From an uncultured Phycisphaerales bacterium (GTDB lineage: Bacteria > Planctomycetota > Phycisphaerae > Phycisphaerales > UBA1924), in NCBI GenBank assembly GCA_937879825.1, contig CALFMQ010000100.1, positions 1-7,277 of the forward strand: a stretch of 7,277 nucleotides of DNA, written 5' to 3'. The position numbers were made by a program, and so were the translations under genes. The notes beneath the pieces are model-generated. The model had not been told where the DNA came from and searched no databases. It saw only the letters and a program-made list of their open reading frames with translations. Shown piece after piece: positions 1 to 6,928 of this stretch. The first letter of the stretch is position 1. Each line of letters opens with the position of its first letter.

Positions 1-19
1 TCGGTTGAATACACCCAAT

Positions 20-23
20 GGAG
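20..23 (+). promoter_or_regulatory. Ribosome binding site deciding the start at 32
   Basis: GGAG lies 8 nt before the ATG at 32. The alternative TTG start at 5 has at most 4 bases of sequence before it in this window, so its own site cannot be judged, but the signal peptide fits the ATG. Confidence 0.55.
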
Positions 24-31
24 AACAGCCA

Positions 32-622
32 ATGCGTCGAACACATGGTTTGCTGATAGTCGCGACTGGTGGTCTGTGCGTGGCACTCGTCGCACGACCC
101 GTTGTATCGAGTCCGGACGGAATGACAACCAATCCACTTCCAAGCCGAGCTGTTGTGCCCGCTTCGCCACCGCTATTTGTTTGGGAAGGTTGGCACGAGA
201 CAACCTACCGCTGCGGCATGGCCCCCTTCCAACCTGCACAGAAGGAGTTTCTCGTCGGGTCCGGAATGCTCGGAACCCTAAGCATCAAGGGCTTCGACAT
301 CGATGGCGCATCCGAGACTAGCATTCAGATCTATCTGAATGAGACACTGATCAGCGAGGTGGTACGCGCGAAGCCAGATGGATACAACGGAACATACTAT
401 TACTCCGGCGAAGTCATCACTTGGGATCTGTCGCACATCATCTTCAATGACGGCGACCTTGTGGCAGTCCGCAGCACGAATAGTGACAATATTGGGGTGC
501 CCCACTTGTCATACCAGCGTCGTGTTCTTCCGCACGGCCGACTCGCGGACCTGAACAATGACGGCGTTGTCGATACTCAGGACCTGCAGACTCTGCTGCA
601 AGAGATGACAATCCAGCAGTAA
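32..622 (+). CDS. Secreted small protein with C-terminal dockerin-like calcium loop
   Basis: The 196-residue product starts with a basic n-region (MRR) and a hydrophobic stretch at about residues 6-21, which looks like a Sec signal peptide. No lipobox is seen. The middle (about 48-165) is rich in predicted beta strand and I do not recognise its family. The C-terminus holds one EF-hand/dockerin-type loop at 173-184, DLNNDGVVDTQD, with Asp or Asn at loop positions 1, 3, 5, 9 and 12. Cellulosomal dockerins have two such loops; a single C-terminal one following 'LAD' is typical of exported Phycisphaerae proteins (from memory). The ATG at 32 is preferred over the in-frame TTG at 5 because GGAG at 20-23 lies 8 nt before it and it places the signal peptide at the N-terminus. 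The gene converges on the minus-strand operon and seems unrelated to it. Function unknown, probably outside the cytoplasm. Confidence 0.72.
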   Translation: MRRTHGLLIVATGGLCVALVARPVVSSPDGMTTNPLPSRAVVPASPPLFVWEGWHETTYRCGMAPFQPAQKEFLVGSGMLGTLSIKGFDIDGASETSIQIYLNETLISEVVRAKPDGYNGTYYYSGEVITWDLSHIIFNDGDLVAVRSTNSDNIGVPHLSYQRRVLPHGRLADLNNDGVVDTQDLQTLLQEMTIQQ

Positions 623-714
623 GGTCATTCGACTTGCCCTGCCGAGGTCAAACTGAGTCGCTGGCGTGGAGATTGCGAGCCGAACAAAGAGACCTTGGAT
701 GAAGGGTCAGAGAG

Positions 715-1140
715 TCAAGATCGCTGGCGAGTGGTCGTTAGGAAACTCAGTCGCTCGCCGACTCGAAGGCCTTGGAGAGGATCAGTCTGCTTGAAGCCCG
801 ACAACAACTCGGAGAGGTGTGCCTTGTATTTGGAGCCCGCAAGCCAGAGTACCTCGTCATCGGTTCGGAGAATGCCCTTGGACTCGATTTGTTCTTGGAC
901 GCGTCTGGCCCATTCCTCACGCAACCGCACCCCCATTGTTGCGAGCGTCTCGTCATAGTCGTCGATCTCTTCATCTGGGGCGAGCAGGCCGTACTTGGCA
1001 GAAAGGATGTACCAGCGGTCAGCGTGCTGCTTCGCGTACGCGCGTGACTTGGTGAACAACGCTGACGTGTACTTCTCGCCCGCTGGCCAGCGGCCGGGCC
1101 GTTTGGCCTTGACACATCCGACGAATGCGATGGTGGACAT
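715..1140 (-). CDS. DUF6884-type small protein
   Basis: A complete 141-residue cytoplasmic protein with no signal peptide or membrane segment. Recognisable blocks, in order: a beta strand with a Cys/Lys turn (VGCVKAK, 7-13), YTSALF (24-29) followed by SRAYA, the conserved core WYILSAKYGLLAPDE (43-57) followed by an acidic DDYDETL, LAGSKYKAHL (100-109), and a closing PLQGLRVGERLSFL (121-134). This pattern matches the DUF6884 family, which I recall as loosely compared with YaaA-like or tRNA-guanine-modification-related alpha/beta domains; no reaction is established. The length is normal, so it looks intact. It is the last gene of a three-gene operon, starting 3 nt after the stop of the GIY-YIG-like gene, so it probably relies on coupled translation. 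A role with nucleic acid is inferred only from its neighbours. Confidence 0.8.
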   Translation of the reverse strand: MSTIAFVGCVKAKRPGRWPAGEKYTSALFTKSRAYAKQHADRWYILSAKYGLLAPDEEIDDYDETLATMGVRLREEWARRVQEQIESKGILRTDDEVLWLAGSKYKAHLSELLSGFKQTDPLQGLRVGERLSFLTTTRQRS

Positions 1141-1143
1141 GGA

Positions 1144-1875
1144 TCATTGGCCTCCGATGATGGACGCGAACTCGTCGAGGAATCTTGGGTCGTACTGGCC
1201 GTGAATATGCTTCACGTTCCACATCCCGCTGGAGCGTACGGCGGCATGTCTGCAATGATGACCCAGCCAATCCGATGAGGGCGACTCGATCCCGGCATTG
1301 ATGGCCGCCGAGATGAGTCCAAGAGAGTTCTGCTCAATAATTGCGCGCTTGCTGTGCTTGGATGACTCGTCATCGATGTCGATCCATGTGAAGGGCATCG
1401 CGCCTATGTATTCAGAGACTGCCTGCTCGACGGCATTCTCGGTTCTCCTGACCTCCTTGGGCGCATTGGAACCTTGCCCCCAGGAGTCAGAGACGAGTGC
1501 GACCCGACGGGTGTCGAGTAGAGCACCGCCGACATGGAGCCGAAAGATCGAACCCCTGTGATTGCCGCCTCCCGATGTGGTCCCTCGATGTTGCGAGAGT
1601 CGGTTCCATAGCGTGGTCCTTGATCCTTCTGACACCGCGTGGGTGCCCACCCTAACCACACGCGGGGAACCATCTAGTCGGGTCTCCCCGTCCTCGAAGA
1701 AGAAGTACACGCCTCTCATCGGCCAGTCCATTCGGCCGTGGCAATCGATGAGGCGGCGTGTACCGTTGCGATCGACCAAGTCGGCGATCAGTTCATAGAA
1801 GCGAGTCAGATGGGCGTCGAGTTCGGGCATCAATATCGCGTTTTCAGATTCGAAGACTCGGAACAGGCGTATCAA
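1144..1875 (-). CDS. Divergent GIY-YIG-like nuclease-fold protein
   Basis: A 243-residue protein. The GIY-YIG signature is present in altered form: RGVYFFFE (54-61) stands for the GIY strand and RVVRVGTH (72-79) for the YIG strand. LWNRLSQHRG (89-98) then supplies the Arg/His helix, and a candidate catalytic Glu is E181 in RAIIEQNSLG. A distinctive NHRGSIFRLHVG block (105-116) marks it as a subfamily different from the other GIY-YIG protein in the operon. The Tyr of YIG is replaced by Val-Arg, so cleavage activity is uncertain. The family would cut DNA through a metal-dependent tyrosine/arginine/glutamate centre. The chosen start is a TTG at 1875 that overlaps the upstream TGA stop (TTGA). 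A possible alternative is the ATG at 1830 (residue 16), but neither start has a strong ribosome binding site. Probably a cytoplasmic nuclease or DNA-binding partner of its neighbours. Confidence 0.72.
   Translation of the reverse strand: MIRLFRVFESENAILMPELDAHLTRFYELIADLVDRNGTRRLIDCHGRMDWPMRGVYFFFEDGETRLDGSPRVVRVGTHAVSEGSRTTLWNRLSQHRGTTSGGGNHRGSIFRLHVGGALLDTRRVALVSDSWGQGSNAPKEVRRTENAVEQAVSEYIGAMPFTWIDIDDESSKHSKRAIIEQNSLGLISAAINAGIESPSSDWLGHHCRHAAVRSSGMWNVKHIHGQYDPRFLDEFASIIGGQ
1151..1155 (-). promoter_or_regulatory. Ribosome binding site of the DUF6884 gene
   Basis: Read on the minus strand this is GGAGG, 10 nt before the ATG at 1140 and inside the last codons of the upstream gene. This fits a reinitiating, co-transcribed pair. 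Confidence 0.6.
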
Positions 1876-2786
1876 TCAGCATCAGATCCAGAGGTGTCCA
1901 CACCCGCCCCGCGCAGTTGCGCTTCCTGCCACTCGTGGTAGTTGTGCCCGGTTGCTTCCGACCGCCATTCGATGCGGCCATTGGTATTCCGCGCGATGAT
2001 CACAGATGACGCAGCACTCGGGCTGGCGAACGCCACACTCTCGGCGAACTGGTAGAGATCAGTATTCGTGGGATGCGGGACCAACTTTCCTTCGTGGACC
2101 AGCTGGTCTCGCTGCGAGCGGTATGACGTCCACGATTCGACGCCCTCGCGGCGTGCAGTCGATCCCTTCAGCACCACGAACTCGCCGTCGATCTCCTTGG
2201 CTTCCGCACGAGCGCCCACCTTGTTGATGACGAAGAGCGGGCTCTCGGTCGTCCGACCGCTTGGTCGAGTGGTGTCTGGCTTGGGCTGCAAGAACGAGTG
2301 ACCAATCGCGGGGAGAACGAGCCGGATGTGGTCGAGGAACGACTCCATGTCCGCGGCATCGGGCTCGGGGCGCGGCGGTGGGGGCGGTGCATTGCTGTTG
2401 ACGACTCCGGCTCGACCAGATTGTTTGGCCAGCTCGATCAGGCGACTCTCCAGATACCTCCCATGGGATTTGGTGAGGTTCTCGTCCTTGCTGACCACCA
2501 CGATCGTGTGGGTCCAGAAGTCTTTGCACTCTTTTCTATCGTGATCCACGAGCCGCGTCATCACGCGGTCGCCCTCACCGATGTAGACACACTCGCGCCC
2601 CGGTGCCTCGGGGTCCGGCCCGATCAGGAAGTACACGCCTGTGCGACGGGACTCGTCGCGTTTGCCCAGATCCGCGAGGCGCGATCGCGGCCCAACGAGT
2701 ATCTTGCCCGTCCAGTTGATGATTTCGGCGGTGAGGAGGCCAGTGGCGCTGCCGTCGACGAGGTAAAGGCGGATGGTACGTCCCAT
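1872..2786 (-). CDS. GIY-YIG nuclease family protein with DUF4357 domain
   Basis: A 304-residue protein and the first gene of the minus-strand operon. The N-terminus (MGRTIRLYLVDG, then LLTAEIINWTGK) is a conserved lead-in for this family. The GIY-YIG domain follows: TGVYFLIG (49-56), CVYIGEGD (67-74), an Arg/His helix RLVDHD (78-83), and YLESRLI (111-117) with candidate catalytic Glu113. A proline-rich linker with five consecutive prolines (134-138) separates it from the C-terminal half. That half ends in a DUF4357-like segment at about 245-290 (YQFAESVAFASPSAAS and a later RIEWRS). All expected catalytic positions appear present, so it is probably an active metal-dependent DNA nuclease, substrate unknown. 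The frame stays open upstream to 3248, antisense to the helicase gene, but the ATG at 2786 matches the family N-terminus. No ribosome binding site is visible. It overlaps the next gene by 4 bp. Confidence 0.85.
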   Translation of the reverse strand: MGRTIRLYLVDGSATGLLTAEIINWTGKILVGPRSRLADLGKRDESRRTGVYFLIGPDPEAPGRECVYIGEGDRVMTRLVDHDRKECKDFWTHTIVVVSKDENLTKSHGRYLESRLIELAKQSGRAGVVNSNAPPPPPRPEPDAADMESFLDHIRLVLPAIGHSFLQPKPDTTRPSGRTTESPLFVINKVGARAEAKEIDGEFVVLKGSTARREGVESWTSYRSQRDQLVHEGKLVPHPTNTDLYQFAESVAFASPSAASSVIIARNTNGRIEWRSEATGHNYHEWQEAQLRGAGVDTSGSDAD

Positions 2787-2884
2787 TGGAGCAGGATACT
2801 TGCATTGCTGGACAGGAACAGAACCGCCGATTCTAAACTCTGTCGTGGTAAGGCACTGGCAGTCCCACCGCGAGACCATTGAAA

Positions 2885-2920
2885 GGCGGCTCCGCAGCAA
2901 ATGTGGCGGCGGCTCCGCAG
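2885..2920 (+). repeat. 13-bp direct repeat upstream of the helicase gene
   Basis: GGCGGCTCCGCAG occurs exactly at 2885-2897 and again at 2908-2920, 23 bp from start to start, which is about two helical turns. Such spacing could suit a dimeric regulator, but a chance duplication is equally possible. The second copy forms the left arm of the hairpin over the ribosome binding site. Confidence 0.6.
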
Positions 2921-2926
2921 GCGGAG
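2913..2926 (+). promoter_or_regulatory. Small hairpin overlapping the helicase ribosome binding site
   Basis: CTCCG (2913-2917) pairs with CGGAG (2922-2926) across a CAGG loop. The right arm covers four bases of the GGAGG ribosome binding site at 2923-2927, so folding of the mRNA could hold back translation of the helicase. The stem is short and regulation is inferred. Confidence 0.35.
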
Positions 2927-2927
2927 G
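2923..2927 (+). promoter_or_regulatory. Ribosome binding site deciding the helicase start at 2934
   Basis: GGAGG with a 6-nt spacer before the ATG at 2934. An upstream in-frame ATG at 2901 has no such site and would add an arginine-rich 11-residue leader, so 2934 is preferred. Confidence 0.65.
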
Positions 2928-2933
2928 ATCTGC

Positions 2934-5900
2934 ATGAGAGTGCTGCGAAACACCGGACAGGAGCGCGTCTACGACATTTTGCGGCCTCTGTTGGAAAGCC
3001 GCGAACACTTTGACATCGCAACTCCAGCGCTGTCGCTGTTCGCATTTCAAGCGTTGCGCTCGGAACTCATGAGGCTCAAGGGAGCACGGCTTATCACCTG
3101 CGCCGACCTCCGTCCGACTGACTTGCTCGGTGGCGATGGGGATCGAGTGCTGCGGAACACGCTCCATGCGCCGTGGCTCGCTTCCGAGTTCGCAGACTGG
3201 ATTCAGGAACGGGCGGACGCGCGTCACGCAGCATCCGGTATCCCACAAGCCACAGCGGTTCTCAGAGATGGCGCGGGTTCAGCTTCGCACGCGCTGCTCG
3301 GCGCCTTTGCATTTACGACCGAGGGACTGGGGCTCTCGCCTGGGAATCCGATGAGCTTGATACAGTGCTCCGAATCGCAAGACGAGGCCGAAGTCATCGC
3401 GCAATGGTTTGACGCCCATTGGGGCGCGCTCGTATCACAGGCCGAGAACAAAGACCGCATCCTTGAATTGCTCACCGCTTTCACCATTGAGCGGCCGGCC
3501 GTCTCAGCCTATTCGCTGATCCTGCATTATGTGCTCGGTGCGCGTGGAGACGCACTCGATGAAGACCAGATCATCAACTCGGCGACAGGGATTCGGAAGA
3601 CCGTGGTCTGGCGCAAGCTCTATAAGTTCCAGAGAGACGCCGCGGTCGGGGCGATCGATAAACTGAATCGCTTCGGTGGATGCATCATCGCCGATAGTGT
3701 CGGTCTCGGAAAGACCTTTGAGGCGCTCGCCATTATCAAGTATCACGAGCTGCGGAACGACCGCGTGCTCGTCCTATGTCCCAAGCGTCTCCGAGACAAC
3801 TGGACGCTCTACGCGACCAACGATCGCCGAAACATCCTTGCGGCGGATCGCTTCAATTACGATGTCATCAACCACACCGACCTCTCGCGCGATGGCGGAC
3901 TTTCAGGTGACATCGACCTCGCGAATCTCAACTGGGGCAACTACGACCTCGTGGTCATCGACGAGTCCCACAACTTTCGCAATAAGAAGAGCCCGCGTCA
4001 GGGCGGTGAGACGCGCTACGACCGCCTGATGCGCCGGATCATCAAACAAGGCGTGCGAACCCGAGTTCTGATGCTGTCGGCGACGCCGGTCAACAACCGC
4101 CTCGCGGACCTGCGGAATCAGATCGCATTCGCCACAGAAGGCGACGACACGGCGCTCGCTGAACACGGCATCCCGAGCATCGATTCGACGACACGCCTTG
4201 CGCAGAAGCAGTTCAACCGCTGGCTTGATCTCGAAGAGGCGGGCCGCTCGCCATCTCGGCTCGTGGAGATGCTCGGGTTCGACTACTTCAAACTGCTTGA
4301 CCTTCTCACCATCGCCCGATCCCGGCGACACATCGAGAAATACTACGGGACGGCGGAGACGGGCTGCTTCCCCGAAAGACTCAAACCGATCAATGTGAAG
4401 TCGGATATCGACGCCAAGGGTGAGTTCCGCTCGGTGCGGGAGCTCAATCAGGAGATCCGCCGCCTCAACCTCGCTGCCTACGCGCCGTTGCGCTATGTGC
4501 TCACACACAAGCAGGAGGCGTACGACGAGAAGTACAGCACGCAGGTCGCCGGCGGCCGGGGCTTTTGGCGGCAGGTCGATCGCGAGGAAAGCCTGATCCA
4601 CTTGTTGCGCATCAATGTCCTCAAGCGGCTCGAGAGTTCGGTCCATTCGTTCCGCCTCACCGTCGAGCGCCAGCTCGCGGATGTGGAGGCCACACTTCGC
4701 CGAATCGACGCCCACGCGGAGGATGTCGAGGAGCCGGACATCGCGGATATCGATATCGACGACCCCGCGTTCGAGGCCCTTCTCGTCGGTCGGAAGGTCA
4801 AGGTGCTGCTCACCGATGTAGACCTCGTCCGCTGGCGGCAGGACTTGATTGAGGACCGCAACCGCCTTGCCACGCTCGTTTCGGCGGCGGGCCAGGTCAC
4901 GCCTAGCCGCGACGCCAAGCTCGCGGACCTGAAGCGTGTCATCGAACACAAGTGCGCACAGCCCATGAATGACGGGAATCGCAAGGTCCTGCTCTTCACG
5001 GCTTTCGCCGATACGGCCGAGTATCTCTACGAGAACCTCGCGTCCTGGGCCACGACGCGGCTCGGTCTCGAAAGCGCAGTTGTAACCGGCACTGGACACA
5101 ACAAGACGAGCCTCGGCTCGATTCGCAAGGACTTCACCTCGATCCTCACCTGCTTCTCCCCGAGGGCCAAGGAGCGCCCCGAGGATCTGGAGAACGAGGG
5201 CGAACTCGACCTGCTCATTGGCACCGATTGCATCTCCGAGGGTCAGAACCTTCAGGACTGCGACTGCGTCATCAACTACGACATTCACTGGAATCCCGTT
5301 CGCATCATCCAGCGGTTCGGACGCATCGATCGACTCGGCTCGCAGAACACGCGCATTCAGCTCGTCAACTTCTGGCCCAACATGGAGCTCGAGGAGTACA
5401 TCAACCTTGAGCAGCGAGTCAGCGGCAAGATGGTCCTGCTCGATGTTTCCGCCAGCGGCGAAGAGAACCTGATCGAGGCCCAGTCGGGCAACCTGATGAA
5501 CGACCTGGAGTACCGCCGCACGCAACTTCTGAAACTTCAGGATGCCGTCATCGACCTCGAAGACCTTTCGACCGGCGTCTCGATCACCGACCTGACCCTC
5601 ACCGACTTCCGCATCGATCTCGCCGAGTTCATGCGGAGCCATCCGAACCAGATCGAGAACGAACCGCTCGGCAGCCGCTCCGTTACCATGACGGCTGACG
5701 ACGACATCGAGCCCGGCATCATTTTCTGCCTCCGGGCCGAGGGCGGTGCCGCGAAGTTTGTCCCCGAGGCGGGCTACCCACTCGCGCCGTACTACCTCGT
5801 TCATGTCCGCGACGACGGCACCATATCCGCGCCCTACACCCAGCTGAAGCAGATCCTCGATCGGCTCAAGCGTCTCTGCATGGGCAAGGACCTGCCCGAG

Positions 5901-6161
5901 GACTCGGCGTGGGACCGCTTCAACAACGCGACCAAGCAGGGCAAGGACATGACGCACGCTCAACGCCTGCTCGCCGCCGCTGTCCGCTCGATCATCGGCA
6001 GGACTGAAGAACGCGCCGTCGCCAGCCTGTTCAAGACCGGGGGCACGCAAGCCCGCAAGGATGACTTCGCCGGCACAGACGACTTCGAAGTTGTGGCCTA
6101 CCTCGTCGTGCTGCACCCCACCGGCAAAGCGCCGAGTCACCAGCGCGGGGGGAACGCATGA
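2934..6161 (+). CDS. PLD-like/SNF2-type helicase (superfamily 2)
   Basis: A 1075-residue protein. Residues 6 to about 170 resemble the PLD-like N-terminal domain of helicase-related defence proteins, including LLGAFAFTTEGLGL (121-134), but no HxK catalytic motif is visible. An SF2 motor of the SNF2/HepA type follows: YKFQRDAA (230-237), Walker A ADSVGLGKT (253-261), DESH box (343-346), SATP motif III (382-385), then a long helical and charged insertion (about 490-670). The second RecA lobe has VLLFTAF (685-691), GTDCISEGQNLQ (763-774) and motif VI QRFGRIDRLGS (793-803). All main motor motifs look intact, so ATP-driven translocation on DNA is likely. The C-terminal 150 residues (IIFCLRAEGG, 929-938; YYLVHVRDDG, 953-962) form a family-specific domain of unknown role. 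It heads an operon with DUF4391 and DUF262 genes and overlaps the next gene by 4 bp. Third-position GC is lower at the start of the gene than near the end. Cytoplasmic, probably part of a restriction-like system. Confidence 0.88.
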   Translation: MRVLRNTGQERVYDILRPLLESREHFDIATPALSLFAFQALRSELMRLKGARLITCADLRPTDLLGGDGDRVLRNTLHAPWLASEFADWIQERADARHAASGIPQATAVLRDGAGSASHALLGAFAFTTEGLGLSPGNPMSLIQCSESQDEAEVIAQWFDAHWGALVSQAENKDRILELLTAFTIERPAVSAYSLILHYVLGARGDALDEDQIINSATGIRKTVVWRKLYKFQRDAAVGAIDKLNRFGGCIIADSVGLGKTFEALAIIKYHELRNDRVLVLCPKRLRDNWTLYATNDRRNILAADRFNYDVINHTDLSRDGGLSGDIDLANLNWGNYDLVVIDESHNFRNKKSPRQGGETRYDRLMRRIIKQGVRTRVLMLSATPVNNRLADLRNQIAFATEGDDTALAEHGIPSIDSTTRLAQKQFNRWLDLEEAGRSPSRLVEMLGFDYFKLLDLLTIARSRRHIEKYYGTAETGCFPERLKPINVKSDIDAKGEFRSVRELNQEIRRLNLAAYAPLRYVLTHKQEAYDEKYSTQVAGGRGFWRQVDREESLIHLLRINVLKRLESSVHSFRLTVERQLADVEATLRRIDAHAEDVEEPDIADIDIDDPAFEALLVGRKVKVLLTDVDLVRWRQDLIEDRNRLATLVSAAGQVTPSRDAKLADLKRVIEHKCAQPMNDGNRKVLLFTAFADTAEYLYENLASWATTRLGLESAVVTGTGHNKTSLGSIRKDFTSILTCFSPRAKERPEDLENEGELDLLIGTDCISEGQNLQDCDCVINYDIHWNPVRIIQRFGRIDRLGSQNTRIQLVNFWPNMELEEYINLEQRVSGKMVLLDVSASGEENLIEAQSGNLMNDLEYRRTQLLKLQDAVIDLEDLSTGVSITDLTLTDFRIDLAEFMRSHPNQIENEPLGSRSVTMTADDDIEPGIIFCLRAEGGAAKFVPEAGYPLAPYYLVHVRDDGTISAPYTQLKQILDRLKRLCMGKDLPEDSAWDRFNNATKQGKDMTHAQRLLAAAVRSIIGRTEERAVASLFKTGGTQARKDDFAGTDDFEVVAYLVVLHPTGKAPSHQRGGNA

Positions 6162-6916
6162 CCCCCGAGCTCTTTGTCGATGCACTCGGGCTCCCCCCAG
6201 AGGCCGTGATCGCCCACCGCGTTCCCAAGACACTATTAGTCGAGAATGGCGCGCCGACCGCCGCAGACAAGCGTCACATCGAGACCGGCATCGAAGAACT
6301 CCGCTGGGTCGCCACGCTCAAGCCGACCACGGTCGGCGTCGCGTCTTTCTCCGATGACACGCGCGAGGCGGTCGAGCTCGCCGTCCTGATCCTGCGGCTG
6401 CGTGCCGGGGCGAGACTCACCCGGATCGAAGAGCTCATCCACCGGGCCGTGCCGTACCACCTCATGCTGCTCACACAGTCGGAGGAACGCGGGGTTAGCA
6501 TCTCCCTCGCGGATAAGCGTTGGGCGCAGAACGAGCGGGACAAGGTCGTTCTCGATGGCGACCTGATCCGGTGCAACACCGGCTCGCTCACCGAGGCGGT
6601 CCGCGAGCAACTCATCGAAGCCCTCGCCCTCGTCCGCCAGCCCCGGACAAACATCTATTCCCTATACCGTGGCTGGATCGACACCATCCTCGCCGCCAAA
6701 GCCGCGGCCATCACCGGCGATTTCCTCCCGGCCGCCGACGCCGGCCATGCTCAGGACCGCGCGAGCGCCCTGAGCGCATGCGCTGATCTCGAAGGCCGCA
6801 TCGCGGCGATACGCACCGCCGCCGCCAAGGAGAAGCAGCTACCTCGTCGTGTAGAGTTGAACACGCAACTCCAGCAACTTCGGAGCGAGCTCGATGCCGC
6901 CCGTCAACGCTTGTAA
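6158..6916 (+). CDS. DUF4391 domain-containing protein
   Basis: A complete 252-residue protein. The N-terminal part carries the family pattern of a short helix, then RVPKTLL (21-27) and a helix leading to LRWVATLKP. The middle contains YHLMLLTQ, a strand pair typical of DUF4391. The last 50 residues are a charged coiled coil ending KEKQLPRRVELN followed by Leu-rich heptads, the classic tail of this family. The biochemical role of DUF4391 is not established; from memory, its genes usually sit beside PLD/SNF2 helicases and type III-like methyltransferase/helicase pairs, so it is probably an accessory or assembly subunit. The start ATG overlaps the helicase stop (ATGA at 6158-6161), with a G-rich ribosome binding site (GGGGGGA, 6147-6153) inside the helicase gene, which argues for coupled, matched synthesis. 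No signal peptide or membrane segment. Confidence 0.85.
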   Translation: MTPELFVDALGLPPEAVIAHRVPKTLLVENGAPTAADKRHIETGIEELRWVATLKPTTVGVASFSDDTREAVELAVLILRLRAGARLTRIEELIHRAVPYHLMLLTQSEERGVSISLADKRWAQNERDKVVLDGDLIRCNTGSLTEAVREQLIEALALVRQPRTNIYSLYRGWIDTILAAKAAAITGDFLPAADAGHAQDRASALSACADLEGRIAAIRTAAAKEKQLPRRVELNTQLQQLRSELDAARQRL

Positions 6917-6920
6917 GAGG
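6917..6920 (+). promoter_or_regulatory. Ribosome binding site of the DUF262 gene
   Basis: GAGG directly after the DUF4391 stop codon, 8 nt before the ATG at 6929. It supports this start for the truncated final gene. Confidence 0.55.
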
Positions 6921-6928
6921 TACCGCTG

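Larger units (their letters stand above)
2787..2933. promoter_or_regulatory. Divergent control region between the two operons
   Basis: This 147-bp stretch separates the minus-strand nuclease operon from the plus-strand helicase operon, so it must hold the promoter of at least one and probably both. For the minus strand there are two weak candidate -10 elements: TAGAAT (plus 2830-2835) and TATCCT (plus 2793-2798). Neither has a convincing -35 element at 16-18 bp. No clear plus-strand promoter is visible. The right end carries a 13-bp direct repeat and a hairpin over the helicase ribosome binding site. No small ORF or RNA gene is evident. Confidence 0.5.

Noticed and set aside
631..649. Possible terminator hairpin between the convergent genes
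   Set aside because: GACTT/AGGTC forms only a 5-pair stem with one G-T pair and a 9-nt loop, without a T tract on either side. Not convincing; nothing else is seen in 623-714.
2298..2882. Plus-strand open frame of 194 codons opposite the GIY-YIG gene
   Set aside because: It is antisense to a well-supported gene and its product shows no family features.
2901..2933. Earlier in-frame ATG for the helicase
   Set aside because: No ribosome binding site precedes it and the added residues are an arginine-rich low-complexity leader; the ATG at 2934 has GGAGG at ideal spacing.
2787..3248. Upstream extension of the GIY-YIG-DUF4357 frame (154 more codons)
   Set aside because: It runs antisense through the helicase start region and has no family similarity, whereas the conserved N-terminus begins at the ATG at 2786.
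3903..6233. A 776-codon open frame on the minus strand opposite the helicase gene
   Set aside because: It is a shadow of the high third-position GC of the plus-strand gene. The plus strand encodes clear, ordered helicase motifs, and the minus product is a repetitive mix of Val, Glu, Arg and Leu with no recognisable domain.
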